Shown one piece after another: positions 9,255 to 18,239 of a DNA stretch of 64,000 nucleotides. The translations under genes and the position numbers were made by a program. Each line of letters begins with the position of its first letter. The stretch's first letter is position 1. This stretch comes from Alphaproteobacteria bacterium. Its GTDB lineage: Bacteria; Pseudomonadota; Alphaproteobacteria; Micropepsales; Micropepsaceae. Under the pieces are notes generated by a model. That model made no database searches. It saw nothing but the letters and a program-made list of their open reading frames with translations, and was not told where the DNA came from. Where the stretch lies: NCBI GenBank assembly GCA_017983635.1, contig JAGOBA010000018.1, positions 19,529 through 83,528 of the forward strand, written 5' to 3'.

Positions 9255-10442
9255 ATTGAGTGAGAGGATTTTCCAGCCACGCTTTTTCAGCTCGGCTTGG
9301 GCCATCGCCGAGACTTTCCCGGTGGTGGCGAAGATCGGCGCTTTGGTCTCGCCGCGGGTCGCCAGTTCCTGGCTAATGGAGGAGAGGCTGCGCGAGACGG
9401 CGTCGGTCCAGCTTAGGCCGTCGAAGGGAAACGCGGCGACCAAGGCGCCGTTGCTGTCGCGGTTCAGCGCGAATTCGGCAACCACATAGAATTCCTTCAT
9501 TGTGCCGAGCTTTGCGTTGTTCTTCGCCAGAAGGTCCGCGCGGAAGCGGTGAAATTTCGCCAGGTCGGAACTATCGGCTTTCGCGGCGCGCAGCACGAAG
9601 GCTTCACTGTTGGCGGCACCGAGTGTCGTAAGCGCTTCGGCGATCGCGAAGGTGTCGCCCGGCGAATAGGCTTTGTTCTCGACAAATGCCTCGATCGTCG
9701 TTTCGTTGACGCCAAGGGCTTTGAGCTTTTTTGTCACGAGCTCGGCGATCTCGGCGGAACTCTTGTCGCGGATCGGGTTCGCGAGGCCGGAGGCGGTGGA
9801 GGTCGCCGATACCGCGACGCCGGCGCCACCAGGGATGGCGGAGATCGCGGCGGAGATGGAGATGTCGCCAGCCGCAATGACGCGCGCGACGTCCTCCAAG
9901 CCGTCGCGCAACGGCGTGAAGTCCGTGTACGGGTCGACTCTCAGCTCGAACGCCAATTCGCGCATCGCCTTCTTTATGCCGACGACGCTCTCGACGAAGT
10001 CGTCACGGCTGGCGCCCGAATGTTCGACCTCGCTGACCGCTTTGTCGAACATGTTGGCGATGCCGGAGAATAGGTTGCCTGTCGTTTCCACCGGATCGAG
10101 AACCAGATCGCGGCCGAATTTGATTGGGGCAAGACCCGCCGTGCCGATCGCGTCGGCGAAGACTTTCGTCGTCGACATTTCTTCGAGTTGTTTCAGCGCG
10201 CGCAGTTCCTGCAAACGCTCATCCATGCGGCGCTGACCGTTCACCTGAAAGTCGCCATAGGGCGTGGCGACCGAATAGAGGCGGACGAAGCCGTCGCTTC
10301 GGACTTCGGGGGCGACTGTCCAGTTCGGACCCTTCGCTTGGTCGCCAAGGAGCGCGGTCGCCACGGCGCCGGCCGGCACTTCGGCGGCGGAGGCGGCTGG
10401 CGCGAGCGCGAGGAGCAGAATGGCGGCGGCTCTGAGCTTCAT
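9252..10442 (-). CDS. Exported protein of unknown function
   Basis: A 396-residue protein with a strong signal peptide (LRAAAILLLALAPAASAAE). The mature part is mostly helical and amphipathic, with a Gly/Ala-rich stretch near the middle (ISAAISAIPGGAGVAVSA) that could be a membrane hairpin. The last 60 residues (SRSLSSISQELATRGETKAPIF...KKRGW) look like a compact alpha/beta end domain. I recognise no catalytic motif or named family. It is divergent from the lipoprotein gene at 10659 across a 216-base spacer. The signal peptide is seen; anything beyond an envelope location is guesswork. Confidence 0.7.
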   Translation of the reverse strand: MKLRAAAILLLALAPAASAAEVPAGAVATALLGDQAKGPNWTVAPEVRSDGFVRLYSVATPYGDFQVNGQRRMDERLQELRALKQLEEMSTTKVFADAIGTAGLAPIKFGRDLVLDPVETTGNLFSGIANMFDKAVSEVEHSGASRDDFVESVVGIKKAMRELAFELRVDPYTDFTPLRDGLEDVARVIAAGDISISAAISAIPGGAGVAVSATSTASGLANPIRDKSSAEIAELVTKKLKALGVNETTIEAFVENKAYSPGDTFAIAEALTTLGAANSEAFVLRAAKADSSDLAKFHRFRADLLAKNNAKLGTMKEFYVVAEFALNRDSNGALVAAFPFDGLSWTDAVSRSLSSISQELATRGETKAPIFATTGKVSAMAQAELKKRGWKILSLN

Positions 10443-10658
10443 GGACCCCTTCCTTCAATTCGAGCGTGCAGGGTCCTTCGATTCCGGGCCGAGTTACAAG
10501 CCCACCCTGCCCAAGCCAAAAATCTCGAGAAAATTCAACATGTTCGTGTTCAGAGCGAAATTTTACCTTGAAGCAGCCTTGTGCGGGAGGCTCCGTTGGG
10601 GTTTCATCCTCGCGGGGACTTCCTGGGGAAATAACCAAACATAGCTGGTGGGGGAACG

Positions 10659-11267
10659 ATGGGGCTCAGGTTCCTGTTGTTGGCGGCCGTAGCACTTTCG
10701 CTTGGCGGTTGCTCGGTGGTGCGCACTTACGTGGCCGACATGGATATGACCGACGCGGTGAAATACTGCGAGAAGAAGCGGTCAAATTCGGAGGTGGCTG
10801 TCCTTAGGGGCAAGCTGCCGCTCGTCCATGTCGACGAGATCACGCCGGAAATGCTGGCCATCGACGACACGCCAACGCCGGCCGAGGTTGAGGCGATCCG
10901 CGCGCTCTCGCGCGATCAGCGCGACTGCCGGGACAAGATCGACGCCACCGCGAACGATCACTGGCCGACGCAATCGGCGACGCGCAAAGAACTGGCGATG
11001 AAGCTCGACCTCGTCACCGCGCAGCTCTTGAAGCGCAATTTAAGCTACGGCAATGCGAACCGGCTCTATCAGGAAGCGGCGCTTGATGCCGAGGGCAAGC
11101 TGACCGACGACCGCAAGGAGCAGCTGGCGCAGGCGCGCGAGCAAGAAAAAGAAGCGTGGCGTACGATCGGTGACAGCGTGCGAGCGATCGCCGGCAAGCA
11201 AAAGCCGGAGCCTTCCGGCGATCCGTGCAGCTGGGTCGAAAACAACGTGAACTGCATCGCGCGTTAA
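10659..11267 (+). CDS. Small lipoprotein of unknown function
   Basis: A 202-residue protein beginning with a signal peptide that ends in a lipobox (LSLGGCS), so the cysteine near position 20 should be lipidated. The mature part is helical, rich in Lys/Glu/Ala, with a likely coiled coil around residues 105-175. It ends with two cysteines (DPCSWVENNVNCIAR) that may form a disulfide. It is followed 67 bases later by the DUF4337 gene and then the acylase, all on one strand, so a three-gene transcript is plausible. No family recognised. Confidence 0.7.
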   Translation: MGLRFLLLAAVALSLGGCSVVRTYVADMDMTDAVKYCEKKRSNSEVAVLRGKLPLVHVDEITPEMLAIDDTPTPAEVEAIRALSRDQRDCRDKIDATANDHWPTQSATRKELAMKLDLVTAQLLKRNLSYGNANRLYQEAALDAEGKLTDDRKEQLAQAREQEKEAWRTIGDSVRAIAGKQKPEPSGDPCSWVENNVNCIAR

Positions 11268-11334
11268 TCCATCACTTGCCGCCCTTGGCCGTCGACCGCT
11301 TCAATGCGGTAGCACGAATCGGTGAGGAGAGGGC

Positions 11335-11901
11335 ATGGCCGAAGGTCTTGAGCTTGAGTTCAACGAAACCAACAGGCGCATCGGCATTCTGATCGCCGTG
11401 ATGGCGGGCGTGCTGGCGTTCTCCGAAGCTGGCGGCAGCAATGCGTCGGCGGATGCGCTCAAAGGTACGGTCGAGCTTTCCAACACCTGGGCGTTCTTTC
11501 AGGCGAAGACGATTCGCATGACGACGCTGAAAGCACAGGCGGAGTCGCTGGAACTGCTCACGTCGGACATGGACGAGGGGCCGAAGAAAGAGACGATTAA
11601 GAAGGCGATCGCCGATTGGCGCGCAACGGCCGCGCGCTACGACAGCGAGCCGGAGACCGGCGAAGGGCGGAAAGAACTCTCAGCCAGGGCCAAGGAGGTC
11701 GAGGCCGCGCGCGACGACGCGGCGGCGGCGAACGCGACATTCGATCTCTCCAGCGGGGCGCTGCAGCTTGGGATTTTGCTTGCCTCCGCGGCGGTCGTGA
11801 CGTCGGTCCGCTGGCTCGCCTATCTTGGCGCGGGCCTTGGGGTGACCGGCACGATCGTGTATGCGCTGGGTCTGTCGGCCCCGCACGTGTTGGGCGGGTA
11901 G
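11335..11901 (+). CDS. DUF4337-type membrane protein
   Basis: A 188-residue protein with one membrane segment near the start (IGILIAVMAGVLAFSEAGG), a charged helical middle (KAQAESLELL; ARAKEVEAARDDAAAA), and two membrane segments at the end (LGILLASAAVVTSVRWLAYLG and the following VTGTIVYALG). The pattern RRIGILIAVMAGVLA followed by NTWAFFQAKTIR is characteristic of the DUF4337 family of bacterial inner-membrane proteins, whose role is not known. GAGGAG at 11324 precedes the ATG. It ends 12 bases before the acylase gene. Confidence 0.75.
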   Translation: MAEGLELEFNETNRRIGILIAVMAGVLAFSEAGGSNASADALKGTVELSNTWAFFQAKTIRMTTLKAQAESLELLTSDMDEGPKKETIKKAIADWRATAARYDSEPETGEGRKELSARAKEVEAARDDAAAANATFDLSSGALQLGILLASAAVVTSVRWLAYLGAGLGVTGTIVYALGLSAPHVLGG

Positions 11902-11913
11902 CTAAGAGGGATC

Positions 11914-14118
11914 ATGCGACGGATATTGATTTGGGGCGGCGGCGTTCTGGCGCTGCTCATTGTGGCGTTCGTCGTCTTTCTTCGGCCTACATTCGTCGCA
12001 TCGTTCGACGGCGGCGGCTATCTCAAGCTCGGCGAGAAGTACGACGTGCGCGTGTTGCGCGATACGTTCGGGGTGCCGCATGTATACGGCAAGCGCGACG
12101 AAGACGTGGCGTTTGGGCTCGCTTATGCGCATGCGGAGGACGACTTCGCGACGATCCAGCAGTCGTTGATGACGAGCCGCGGGCGGTTGGCGCTGGTTGA
12201 TAACCAGACGCCGCGGCTGATGAATGCGCTGACGAAGGCGGTTGGGCTTGGTGCTTGGTTTGACGTTGCGGGCGGCGATCCCGCCGTCACGGATTATCTC
12301 GTGCAGCTGTTGCGGGTGCGGGCGCGCGTTAACCGGGGCATGAAAGACAACATCGCCGACGGACGGATTTCGCGGAAGACGTACGACGTGCTTGGCGCCT
12401 ATGCCGACGGGATCAACCTTTATGCCGCGCAGCATCCGGACAAGGTGGTTCCGGGCTTCAAGGGCGTCGCGGCCGACGACATTGCGGCGGGGTTCGTGTT
12501 CTTCACGCCGCTGTTCTTCGGCTTAGAACGACACCTGAGCGAGCTGTTCGGGCCGGAGCGGGCGCACGAGCTCAGCATCCCACAAGGCGCTGGGTCTAAC
12601 GCGATGGCGGTGGCGCCGTCGCGTTCGGCGGACGGGCACACGCGGCTCTTGATCAATTCGCATCAGCCTTATGTCGGCCCACTCGCGTGGTATGAGACAC
12701 GGGTGAAGTCCGAAGAGGGCTGGGATTTGGCCGGCGGTGTGTTTCCAGGCTCGCCATTTATTCTGCACGGGTTCGGGCCGCGTTTCGGGTGGGCGAACAC
12801 GGTGAATACCCCCGATCTGACCGACATCTATGTGCTCACGGTCAATCCGGACAATGCGAACCAATACAAGTTCGACGGTGCGTGGCGCGAGTTCACGCGC
12901 GAGGAAGCGGAGATTCAGCTGCGCGTCTTCGGTTCCGTTGCGATCCGGGTGAAGCGCGACGTGCTGTGGTCGGTGCACGGGCCGGTGATCCAGCGGCCGC
13001 ATGGGACCTATGCGATCCGCTTTGCGACGATGGACCGGATCAATCAGGTTGAGGCGTACTACCGGATCAACAAGGCGGACCGGCGCGAGGCATTCTTCCG
13101 TGCGCTGGAATTGCAGGCGGTGCCGAGCCAGAACTACACGTTCGCCGACGCGCAAGGACACATCGCCTATGTCTACAACGCCGTCTTTCCGAAGCGCGAT
13201 CCGGCCTACGATTGGCAGAAGTACCTGCCAGGCGACACGTCGCGCACGCTGTGGACGGAGAACCTGCCTTTCGATGCCGCGCCGAAGATCGTCGATCCGA
13301 AGGCGGGCTTCGTTTATAACGCCAACAACACGCCCTTCATGTCGACGGCGGCGGAAGAAGATTTGAAGCCGGAAAGTTTCTCACCCACGCTCGGCATCGA
13401 AACGCGCAAGACGAACCGGGCGCTCCGCTTTCAGGAACTGCTCAGCGCCGACACGTCGATCTCGGCAGAGGATTTTCGGACAATCAAATACGACAAGAAA
13501 TATTCGGCGCGGTCCGAACTCGCCAAGATGATCGCGGCCGTGGCCATGATGGACTTCTCGAAAGAGGCGGACGCCGCGGCGCTGAAGAAGGCGCAGGCGA
13601 TATTGGCGGCCTACGACATGTCGACGGACGCGAAGAACCGCGGCGCTGCGCTCGCGGTGATGGTGGGCCTTCCGGTGGTGGTGCCGACTTACGCGGGGAA
13701 GCCCGCCGGCGAGATCCTCCCGGCGCTGCGGGCGGCGATCGCGACGCTGACGACGCACTACGGGCGGCTCGACCCGGAATGGGGCGAGGTCAATCGCTTC
13801 CGGCGCGGTACGATCGATGCGCCAGCGAGCGGCGGGCCGGATGTGCTACGCGATTTCGAGTCCGATATCGTGCCGCAAGCGGACGGCAAATTCGAAGCGC
13901 GCAAGGGCGATACGCTCTACTACTTCGTCGATTGGGACAAAGACGGCAAGGTGAGCGCTCACGGCATTCATCAGTTCGGTTCGGCGACGCTTGACGAGAC
14001 GTCGCCGCACTATGCCGATCAATCGCCGATCTTCTTGCGCGAAGAGACGAAGCCGATTTGGCTGAACGAAGCCGACCTCCGTCAGCACCTCGAGCGGGAG
14101 TACCGGCCGGGGCGGTGA
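11914..14118 (+). CDS. Penicillin acylase family (S45) Ntn-hydrolase, possible acyl-homoserine-lactone acylase
   Basis: A 734-residue precursor with an N-terminal membrane anchor or signal (ILIWGGGVLALLIVAFVVFL). The alpha-chain signature DTFGVPHVYGKRDEDVAFG starts near residue 47. The self-cleavage site is GAGSNAM, with the serine nucleophile at about residue 228, followed by INSHQPYVGPLAWYE, the usual substrate-pocket segment of S45 amidases. In this family the precursor removes a linker so that the serine becomes the free N-terminus of the beta chain, working in the periplasm. Relatives cleave penicillins, AHL signals or long acyl amides; sequence alone does not say which. Length fits the PvdQ/QuiP range. 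Confidence 0.88.
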   Translation: MRRILIWGGGVLALLIVAFVVFLRPTFVASFDGGGYLKLGEKYDVRVLRDTFGVPHVYGKRDEDVAFGLAYAHAEDDFATIQQSLMTSRGRLALVDNQTPRLMNALTKAVGLGAWFDVAGGDPAVTDYLVQLLRVRARVNRGMKDNIADGRISRKTYDVLGAYADGINLYAAQHPDKVVPGFKGVAADDIAAGFVFFTPLFFGLERHLSELFGPERAHELSIPQGAGSNAMAVAPSRSADGHTRLLINSHQPYVGPLAWYETRVKSEEGWDLAGGVFPGSPFILHGFGPRFGWANTVNTPDLTDIYVLTVNPDNANQYKFDGAWREFTREEAEIQLRVFGSVAIRVKRDVLWSVHGPVIQRPHGTYAIRFATMDRINQVEAYYRINKADRREAFFRALELQAVPSQNYTFADAQGHIAYVYNAVFPKRDPAYDWQKYLPGDTSRTLWTENLPFDAAPKIVDPKAGFVYNANNTPFMSTAAEEDLKPESFSPTLGIETRKTNRALRFQELLSADTSISAEDFRTIKYDKKYSARSELAKMIAAVAMMDFSKEADAAALKKAQAILAAYDMSTDAKNRGAALAVMVGLPVVVPTYAGKPAGEILPALRAAIATLTTHYGRLDPEWGEVNRFRRGTIDAPASGGPDVLRDFESDIVPQADGKFEARKGDTLYYFVDWDKDGKVSAHGIHQFGSATLDETSPHYADQSPIFLREETKPIWLNEADLRQHLEREYRPGR

Positions 14119-14127
14119 TCGGCCGCG

Positions 14128-15966
14128 CTACACCAAGTCCTTCAGCAGTATGTTGATCGTCAGGCGCCCTGCCCCGCGAGCGACATCGAGGATGAGGTTC
14201 GTGCCCGCTGGCGCCTTCTTGAGGAGGCGGAAGTCGGCGAGGGTGAGCGCGGAGACTGCGCGCTTGCCGTTCGCCGCGAGGATGCGGTCGCCGGCTTTCA
14301 GACCGGCGATGTCGGCGGGGCTGCCCGGCGTGACGTCGACCACGACGAAGGCGTCGCCGTCGATGTTGGCCCAGAAGCCCGCGCGGTCGTAGACGTCGCG
14401 TTGGCCGTAGAGCTTGTTCTTCTCGAAGAAAATTTGGTGGCGGCCATAGTCCCATACGATATTGAACTGCTTCAGCACACCGGCGCCAACGTTACCCGCG
14501 AGGTACGCGTCGCTGTTCGATCCCGCTTTGCTTTGCGAAAGTTCAACGACGGGGGCCTCCACAGCGGCGCCACCCATAGCGAAGCGCTTGCCGCGCACGA
14601 TCCAAGAGCGCGCGGCGCCGCCGACGCCCCAGCCTGTGACGCCTTGGTATTTCGCGCCATAACGGGCGACGAGATTGTTCTTCTCGACGAACGGCGATGC
14701 GAGGTCGAGCGTCGAGCGCGACCCGGTGTCGAGCGTAAACTTGCCCTTTAGGCCGTCGATCTCGCCTGCGACCTCGGGGGTGCGGTCGTTCAGGGCCATT
14801 TCAACGCGCGTACCGGGCCCACGATAGGCGAAGCCTTCCGGCTCGATCAAGGTGATGCGCGCGCTTTCATAGTCGGTGACGACGACGAAGCGCTTGAATA
14901 TCTCGTAACCAACGATGCCGGTGATCGGCACGCCTTCGACCTCGCCAAACGACTCCAAGCCGATGACGACAAACGCCTGGTTCTCTAGGAACGCGCCGCC
15001 GACGTCGACGCGGTTGACGGTCGTAAAGCCCGCTTCTTGGCTCTTCTCGCCCGAACCGCGCGCCTGTATCGCGCCTTCAGCCTTTAAGCCCAGTTCGCGC
15101 GCGATCGTGGGCGTGATGACGTTGAGACCGCCGGTATCGAACAGGAACTCATAGGGCCGGCCGTTCAGCCGCACTTGCATGTAGATGTGATTGTTGACGA
15201 GGCGGAACGGGAACGTCGTACTTCTTGCTCCGGCGATACCGAAATCGCGCTTCGGCGGGCCAGGGGGCGCGAAGGCCGTTTGCGGTGCATCGTTCTCGAA
15301 GGCAACGGTGTCGGTTTTGATGATCGTGTCGTATTTCGCTTCGCCGTTCGTTTGGCGGGTGAAGAACGGCACCAGGCGACCGCCAACCGGACGATAGTCG
15401 CTGCTGAATGTCGTTCGCAGTTCCTGTGCGGTGCGTTCAGCGACGCGATCGATCAGGAACGTCTTGGCATCGATCCACAGTTCGAAGGGGCGGCCGCCCT
15501 CCGGCGTGACCTTGAGCACGTGAAACTCGCGACCGGCGTCTGGCGTGTCGCCGCCATACGCGATGACTGCCTTAGCGCGATCGGTGTACCAATAGGCGTG
15601 CGAGCGGCGGTAGGCTTCGTTGACGGCGCCGTGACGCTGATCGTCGGAGCCTTGTATGGCGACTTGACCTGAGGAGTCCTGCTCCCATGCCATCTTGCCG
15701 TCGTAGCCGGAGGCGCCGCTGAACGCGCCCAGTTTGTAGGTATCGACGAAGGCGCCCGTGCGCACGTCTTCCAGGCTTTCACCGGGACCTTTGAGGCCCG
15801 AGGTTTCGATCTGCGTCTTCGTACGGATGAAGCGGACAGTGTCCCACGCGGCACCGCCGGCTGCCGCTTTGGAGCGGGCGAGGATGTCGGCAACCCGCGG
15901 ATCGGGGGCGGCTATGGCCGGCGCCACCAGAAGGCTCAAGAAGATCAACGTCAGAGCAACACGCAT
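14128..15966 (-). CDS. Exported retropepsin-like aspartic protease with C-terminal PDZ domain
   Basis: A 612-residue protein with a signal peptide (LTLIFLSLLVAPAIAA). Residues ~22-230 resemble a LolA/outer-membrane-lipoprotein-sorting-like beta domain (ELWIDAKTFLIDRV). Two retropepsin-type repeats follow, each with a catalytic Asp triad: FDTGG at 277-280 and LDTGS at 413-416, so both half-sites are on one chain as in single-chain aspartic proteases. A PDZ domain closes the protein (VDVTPGSPADIAGLKAGDRI near 545). It should act in the periplasm on peptides or envelope proteins. It is divergent from a TrmB-like regulator with a palindrome in the 57-base gap, suggesting control by that regulator. 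Confidence 0.85.
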   Translation of the reverse strand: MRVALTLIFLSLLVAPAIAAPDPRVADILARSKAAAGGAAWDTVRFIRTKTQIETSGLKGPGESLEDVRTGAFVDTYKLGAFSGASGYDGKMAWEQDSSGQVAIQGSDDQRHGAVNEAYRRSHAYWYTDRAKAVIAYGGDTPDAGREFHVLKVTPEGGRPFELWIDAKTFLIDRVAERTAQELRTTFSSDYRPVGGRLVPFFTRQTNGEAKYDTIIKTDTVAFENDAPQTAFAPPGPPKRDFGIAGARSTTFPFRLVNNHIYMQVRLNGRPYEFLFDTGGLNVITPTIARELGLKAEGAIQARGSGEKSQEAGFTTVNRVDVGGAFLENQAFVVIGLESFGEVEGVPITGIVGYEIFKRFVVVTDYESARITLIEPEGFAYRGPGTRVEMALNDRTPEVAGEIDGLKGKFTLDTGSRSTLDLASPFVEKNNLVARYGAKYQGVTGWGVGGAARSWIVRGKRFAMGGAAVEAPVVELSQSKAGSNSDAYLAGNVGAGVLKQFNIVWDYGRHQIFFEKNKLYGQRDVYDRAGFWANIDGDAFVVVDVTPGSPADIAGLKAGDRILAANGKRAVSALTLADFRLLKKAPAGTNLILDVARGAGRLTINILLKDLV

Positions 15967-16000
15967 CGCCGTCCACCAGTGCAGGGGTTGAAATGTTCAC

Positions 16001-16021
16001 TAGTAGTAGCTAATACTACTA
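16001..16021. promoter_or_regulatory. 8-bp perfect inverted repeat, candidate operator
   Basis: TAGTAGTA (16001-16008) and TACTACTA (16014-16021) are perfect reverse complements with a 5-base spacer GCTAA. The site lies in the 57-base gap between two divergent starts (protease at 15966, regulator at 16024) and ends three bases before the regulator ATG. An operator there could repress both genes. That it binds the adjacent regulator is inference. Confidence 0.5.
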
Positions 16022-16023
16022 CC

Positions 16024-16872
16024 ATGCGATTTCAAGCGGCCAAAGCGCTCACATTCTTGGGATTCTCCGAGATCGAGGCGCTCGTCTATTGCTTCCTGTT
16101 GCAGGAATCTCCGGCGACGGGTTACCGGGTGAGCCACGCGATCGGCAAGCCCACCGCCAATACCTACAAGGCGATCGCCGCCCTGGCGCAACGCGGCGCC
16201 ATCGTCGTCGACGATAGTAAGAACCGCTTGTGCCGCGCAGTTCCCTATGCCGAACTCTTCGACCGGATGGGGCGGACATTCGATCTCCAACGCCAGCAGG
16301 CGGAGATGGAACTGGCGAAGCTCCGGCAAGCCGAGGGCGACGATCGGGTCTATCAAGTGACGTCGGTCGAGCAGGTGCTGGAACGCACACGCGCGATGTT
16401 AGCGGGGGCCAAGCGGGTCGCGTTGCTCGATGTGTTTCCGGAAGCGTTGCGGCTGATTGCCGACGACTTGCAGGCTGCGGCGCGGCGTGGCGTGAAGGTC
16501 GTCGCCCGGGTTTACGCGCCGGTCGAGTTGAAGGGCGCTGCCGTCTTTGTGACGCCGGAGGCAGAACGCGTCCGCGCCATCTGGCCCGGCGAGCAATTGA
16601 GCATTGCGGTCGATGCGGAGCAGTTCGTCACCGCGCTGCTATCCAGCGACGTGCAGTCCGTGCATCAGGCGGTGTGGAGCAACAGCACGTTTCTATCCTG
16701 CATGCAGTACAATGCCTTGCAGGCGGAGCTGCAGTTGACCGCGGTGCAAAGTGGCGCGCCGAACAAGAATTTGCTTGAGGCGCTCAGCCTCACGCGACTG
16801 CAACCGTCCGGGTTCGAACGGCTGAACGCTCGCTATGGCGACGAGTTGGCGCCAAAGCGGCGGAAGAAGTAG
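16024..16872 (+). CDS. TrmB-like winged-helix transcriptional regulator
   Basis: A 282-residue protein. The frame opens at 15979, but that would run through the palindrome; the ATG at 16024 begins MRFQAAKALTFLGFSEIEAL, the usual first helix of the TrmB family, so I chose it. Residues ~5-75 form the winged helix (LLQESPATGYRVSHAIGKPTANTYKA). A short coiled coil follows at ~85-105, and the remainder resembles the PLD-like effector domain (VALLDVFPEALRLIADDLQAAARRGVKV). TrmB-type proteins usually respond to sugars; here the neighbours are a protease and an esterase, so the ligand is open. It probably controls the divergent protease and itself. Confidence 0.78.
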   Translation: MRFQAAKALTFLGFSEIEALVYCFLLQESPATGYRVSHAIGKPTANTYKAIAALAQRGAIVVDDSKNRLCRAVPYAELFDRMGRTFDLQRQQAEMELAKLRQAEGDDRVYQVTSVEQVLERTRAMLAGAKRVALLDVFPEALRLIADDLQAAARRGVKVVARVYAPVELKGAAVFVTPEAERVRAIWPGEQLSIAVDAEQFVTALLSSDVQSVHQAVWSNSTFLSCMQYNALQAELQLTAVQSGAPNKNLLEALSLTRLQPSGFERLNARYGDELAPKRRKK

Positions 16873-16876
16873 CGCC

Positions 16877-17068
16877 CTACATCGTCATCAGCCGTAGGGT
16901 GAACCAGGCGAGATTGCCGGTGAGTGCGCCGATGGCCGCGCCCGCAATCGGGCGTTTGCGCCAGAGGAGATAGCCCAGCACAGCGCCGACGATGGCGCCG
17001 GGCCAGCCCAAGACGGGGGAGACGATGAGAAGCTCCCACCAGGTGATATTGATCGAAATGTCTGACAT
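16877..17068 (-). CDS. Small two-helix membrane protein
   Basis: A 63-residue protein starting MSDISINITWWELL, with GGGAG just upstream of the ATG at 17068. It has two hydrophobic stretches (ELLIVSPVLGWPGAIVGAVLGYLLW and AGAAIGALTGNLAWFTL) separated by RRK-type charges, the shape of a small inner-membrane hairpin. A longer frame to 17137 would overlap the divergent esterase start and lacks a better ribosome site. It is convergent with the TrmB-like gene, four bases apart. No family recognised. Confidence 0.6.
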   Translation of the reverse strand: MSDISINITWWELLIVSPVLGWPGAIVGAVLGYLLWRKRPIAGAAIGALTGNLAWFTLRLMTM

Positions 17069-17135
17069 GCCGCTCCCTGTCTTGTGTCCGCGAGCGTAAT
17101 CGGGTTCTCCTGCGAACGCGACAACGGGAGAGACC

Positions 17136-18146
17136 ATGCGGCGCGATCACAGGACGGCGGCGGGACAGGTTCATCGGCTTTGGCTCGACAGCGAGGTCTT
17201 GAAGTCGAACATGCTGGGCGATCCGGTTCGGCGGATGATCGATGTTTATGTGCCGGCCGGGCGCGACGGGCGCGGGTTGCCGCTCTTGGTCGATGTCGTT
17301 GGATTCACAGCCGGTGGGCCGGCGCACACGAACTGGAAGAACTTCGGCGAGAACATGCCGGAGCGGCTCGACCGGTTGATTGCGTCGGGGGCAATGCCGC
17401 CGGTCGTTGTGGCGTTTCCGGATTGCTTCACGAAGCTCGGCGGCAATCAGTACATCAACTCGCCCGCCATGGGGCGGTGGGACGATTTTCTGCTGCAGGA
17501 AGCGGTACCGCTCGTCGAGAAGACGTACGCTTGCGGGGGCAAGGACAAGCGCGGGATCTTCGGCAAGAGTTCCGGCGGATACGGCGCCATGGTGCATGCA
17601 TTGATGCACTCCGACTTCTGGAGCGCAGCGGCGTCGCACTCCGGGGACATGGGGCATGAGCTGATGTTCTTCGGCGATTGGCCGAACGTGCTACGCGCAC
17701 TCGCCCCGTTCAACTTCGACATCAAAGCGTGGCTCGACAACTTCTTTGCGCAAAAGAAGACAAGGGATAAGGACGTGCACATCCTGATGATGTTCGCGAT
17801 GTGCGCGTCGTACGATCCCGACCCGAGCGCGTATTGCGGCGTCAGGCTGCCGGTCGACACGCACACATGCGAGCTGATCCCGGAGCGGTGGGCGAACTTC
17901 GTGAAGTGGGATCCCCTGGTGATGGCGGAGACGATGGGCGCGGGCCTGAAGAAGCTGAAGGCGCTTTACATCGATTGCGGCGATGTCGATCAGTACAGCC
18001 TGGTTTACGGGGCGCGACGGATGCACCGGCTGCTGGAGCGGCTGGGGGTCGCCCACACCTATGAAGAGTTTCCGGACGACCACTCGTCCGTGGACTACCG
18101 GATGGATGTGAGCCTCCCGATTTTGGCCAAGGCGCTCGCCGGTTAA
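17136..18146 (+). CDS. Alpha/beta-hydrolase esterase (enterochelin-esterase/esterase D-like)
   Basis: A 336-residue alpha/beta hydrolase. IFGKSSGGYGAM around residue 150 is the G-x-S-x-G nucleophile elbow (GKSSG), followed by the family's SAAASHSGD. The first strand segment RMIDVYVPAGRDGRGLPLLV and GGKDKRGIFGKSSGG are typical of the esterase D / enterochelin esterase group. DCGDVDQYSLVYGARRMHRLL followed by EEFPDDHSS fits the acid and His of the triad (Asp ~283, His ~319). No signal peptide, so probably cytoplasmic. Substrate unknown. Confidence 0.8.
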   Translation: MRRDHRTAAGQVHRLWLDSEVLKSNMLGDPVRRMIDVYVPAGRDGRGLPLLVDVVGFTAGGPAHTNWKNFGENMPERLDRLIASGAMPPVVVAFPDCFTKLGGNQYINSPAMGRWDDFLLQEAVPLVEKTYACGGKDKRGIFGKSSGGYGAMVHALMHSDFWSAAASHSGDMGHELMFFGDWPNVLRALAPFNFDIKAWLDNFFAQKKTRDKDVHILMMFAMCASYDPDPSAYCGVRLPVDTHTCELIPERWANFVKWDPLVMAETMGAGLKKLKALYIDCGDVDQYSLVYGARRMHRLLERLGVAHTYEEFPDDHSSVDYRMDVSLPILAKALAG

Positions 18147-18239
18147 CCCATATCGGCTTGCAGGCCGGGCCGCATTCCTTTTCACTGTCATTGTCGGCCA
18201 CGGTCGGCCATGACAGACAAGAAAAGACTGCGGGTGGAA

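Noticed and set aside
18186..18215. TGTCAT...ATGACA inverted repeat before gpsA as an operator
   Set aside because: Arms are only six bases, and the centre is a simple direct repeat of GTCGGCCA; it looks like a degraded intergenic repeat.
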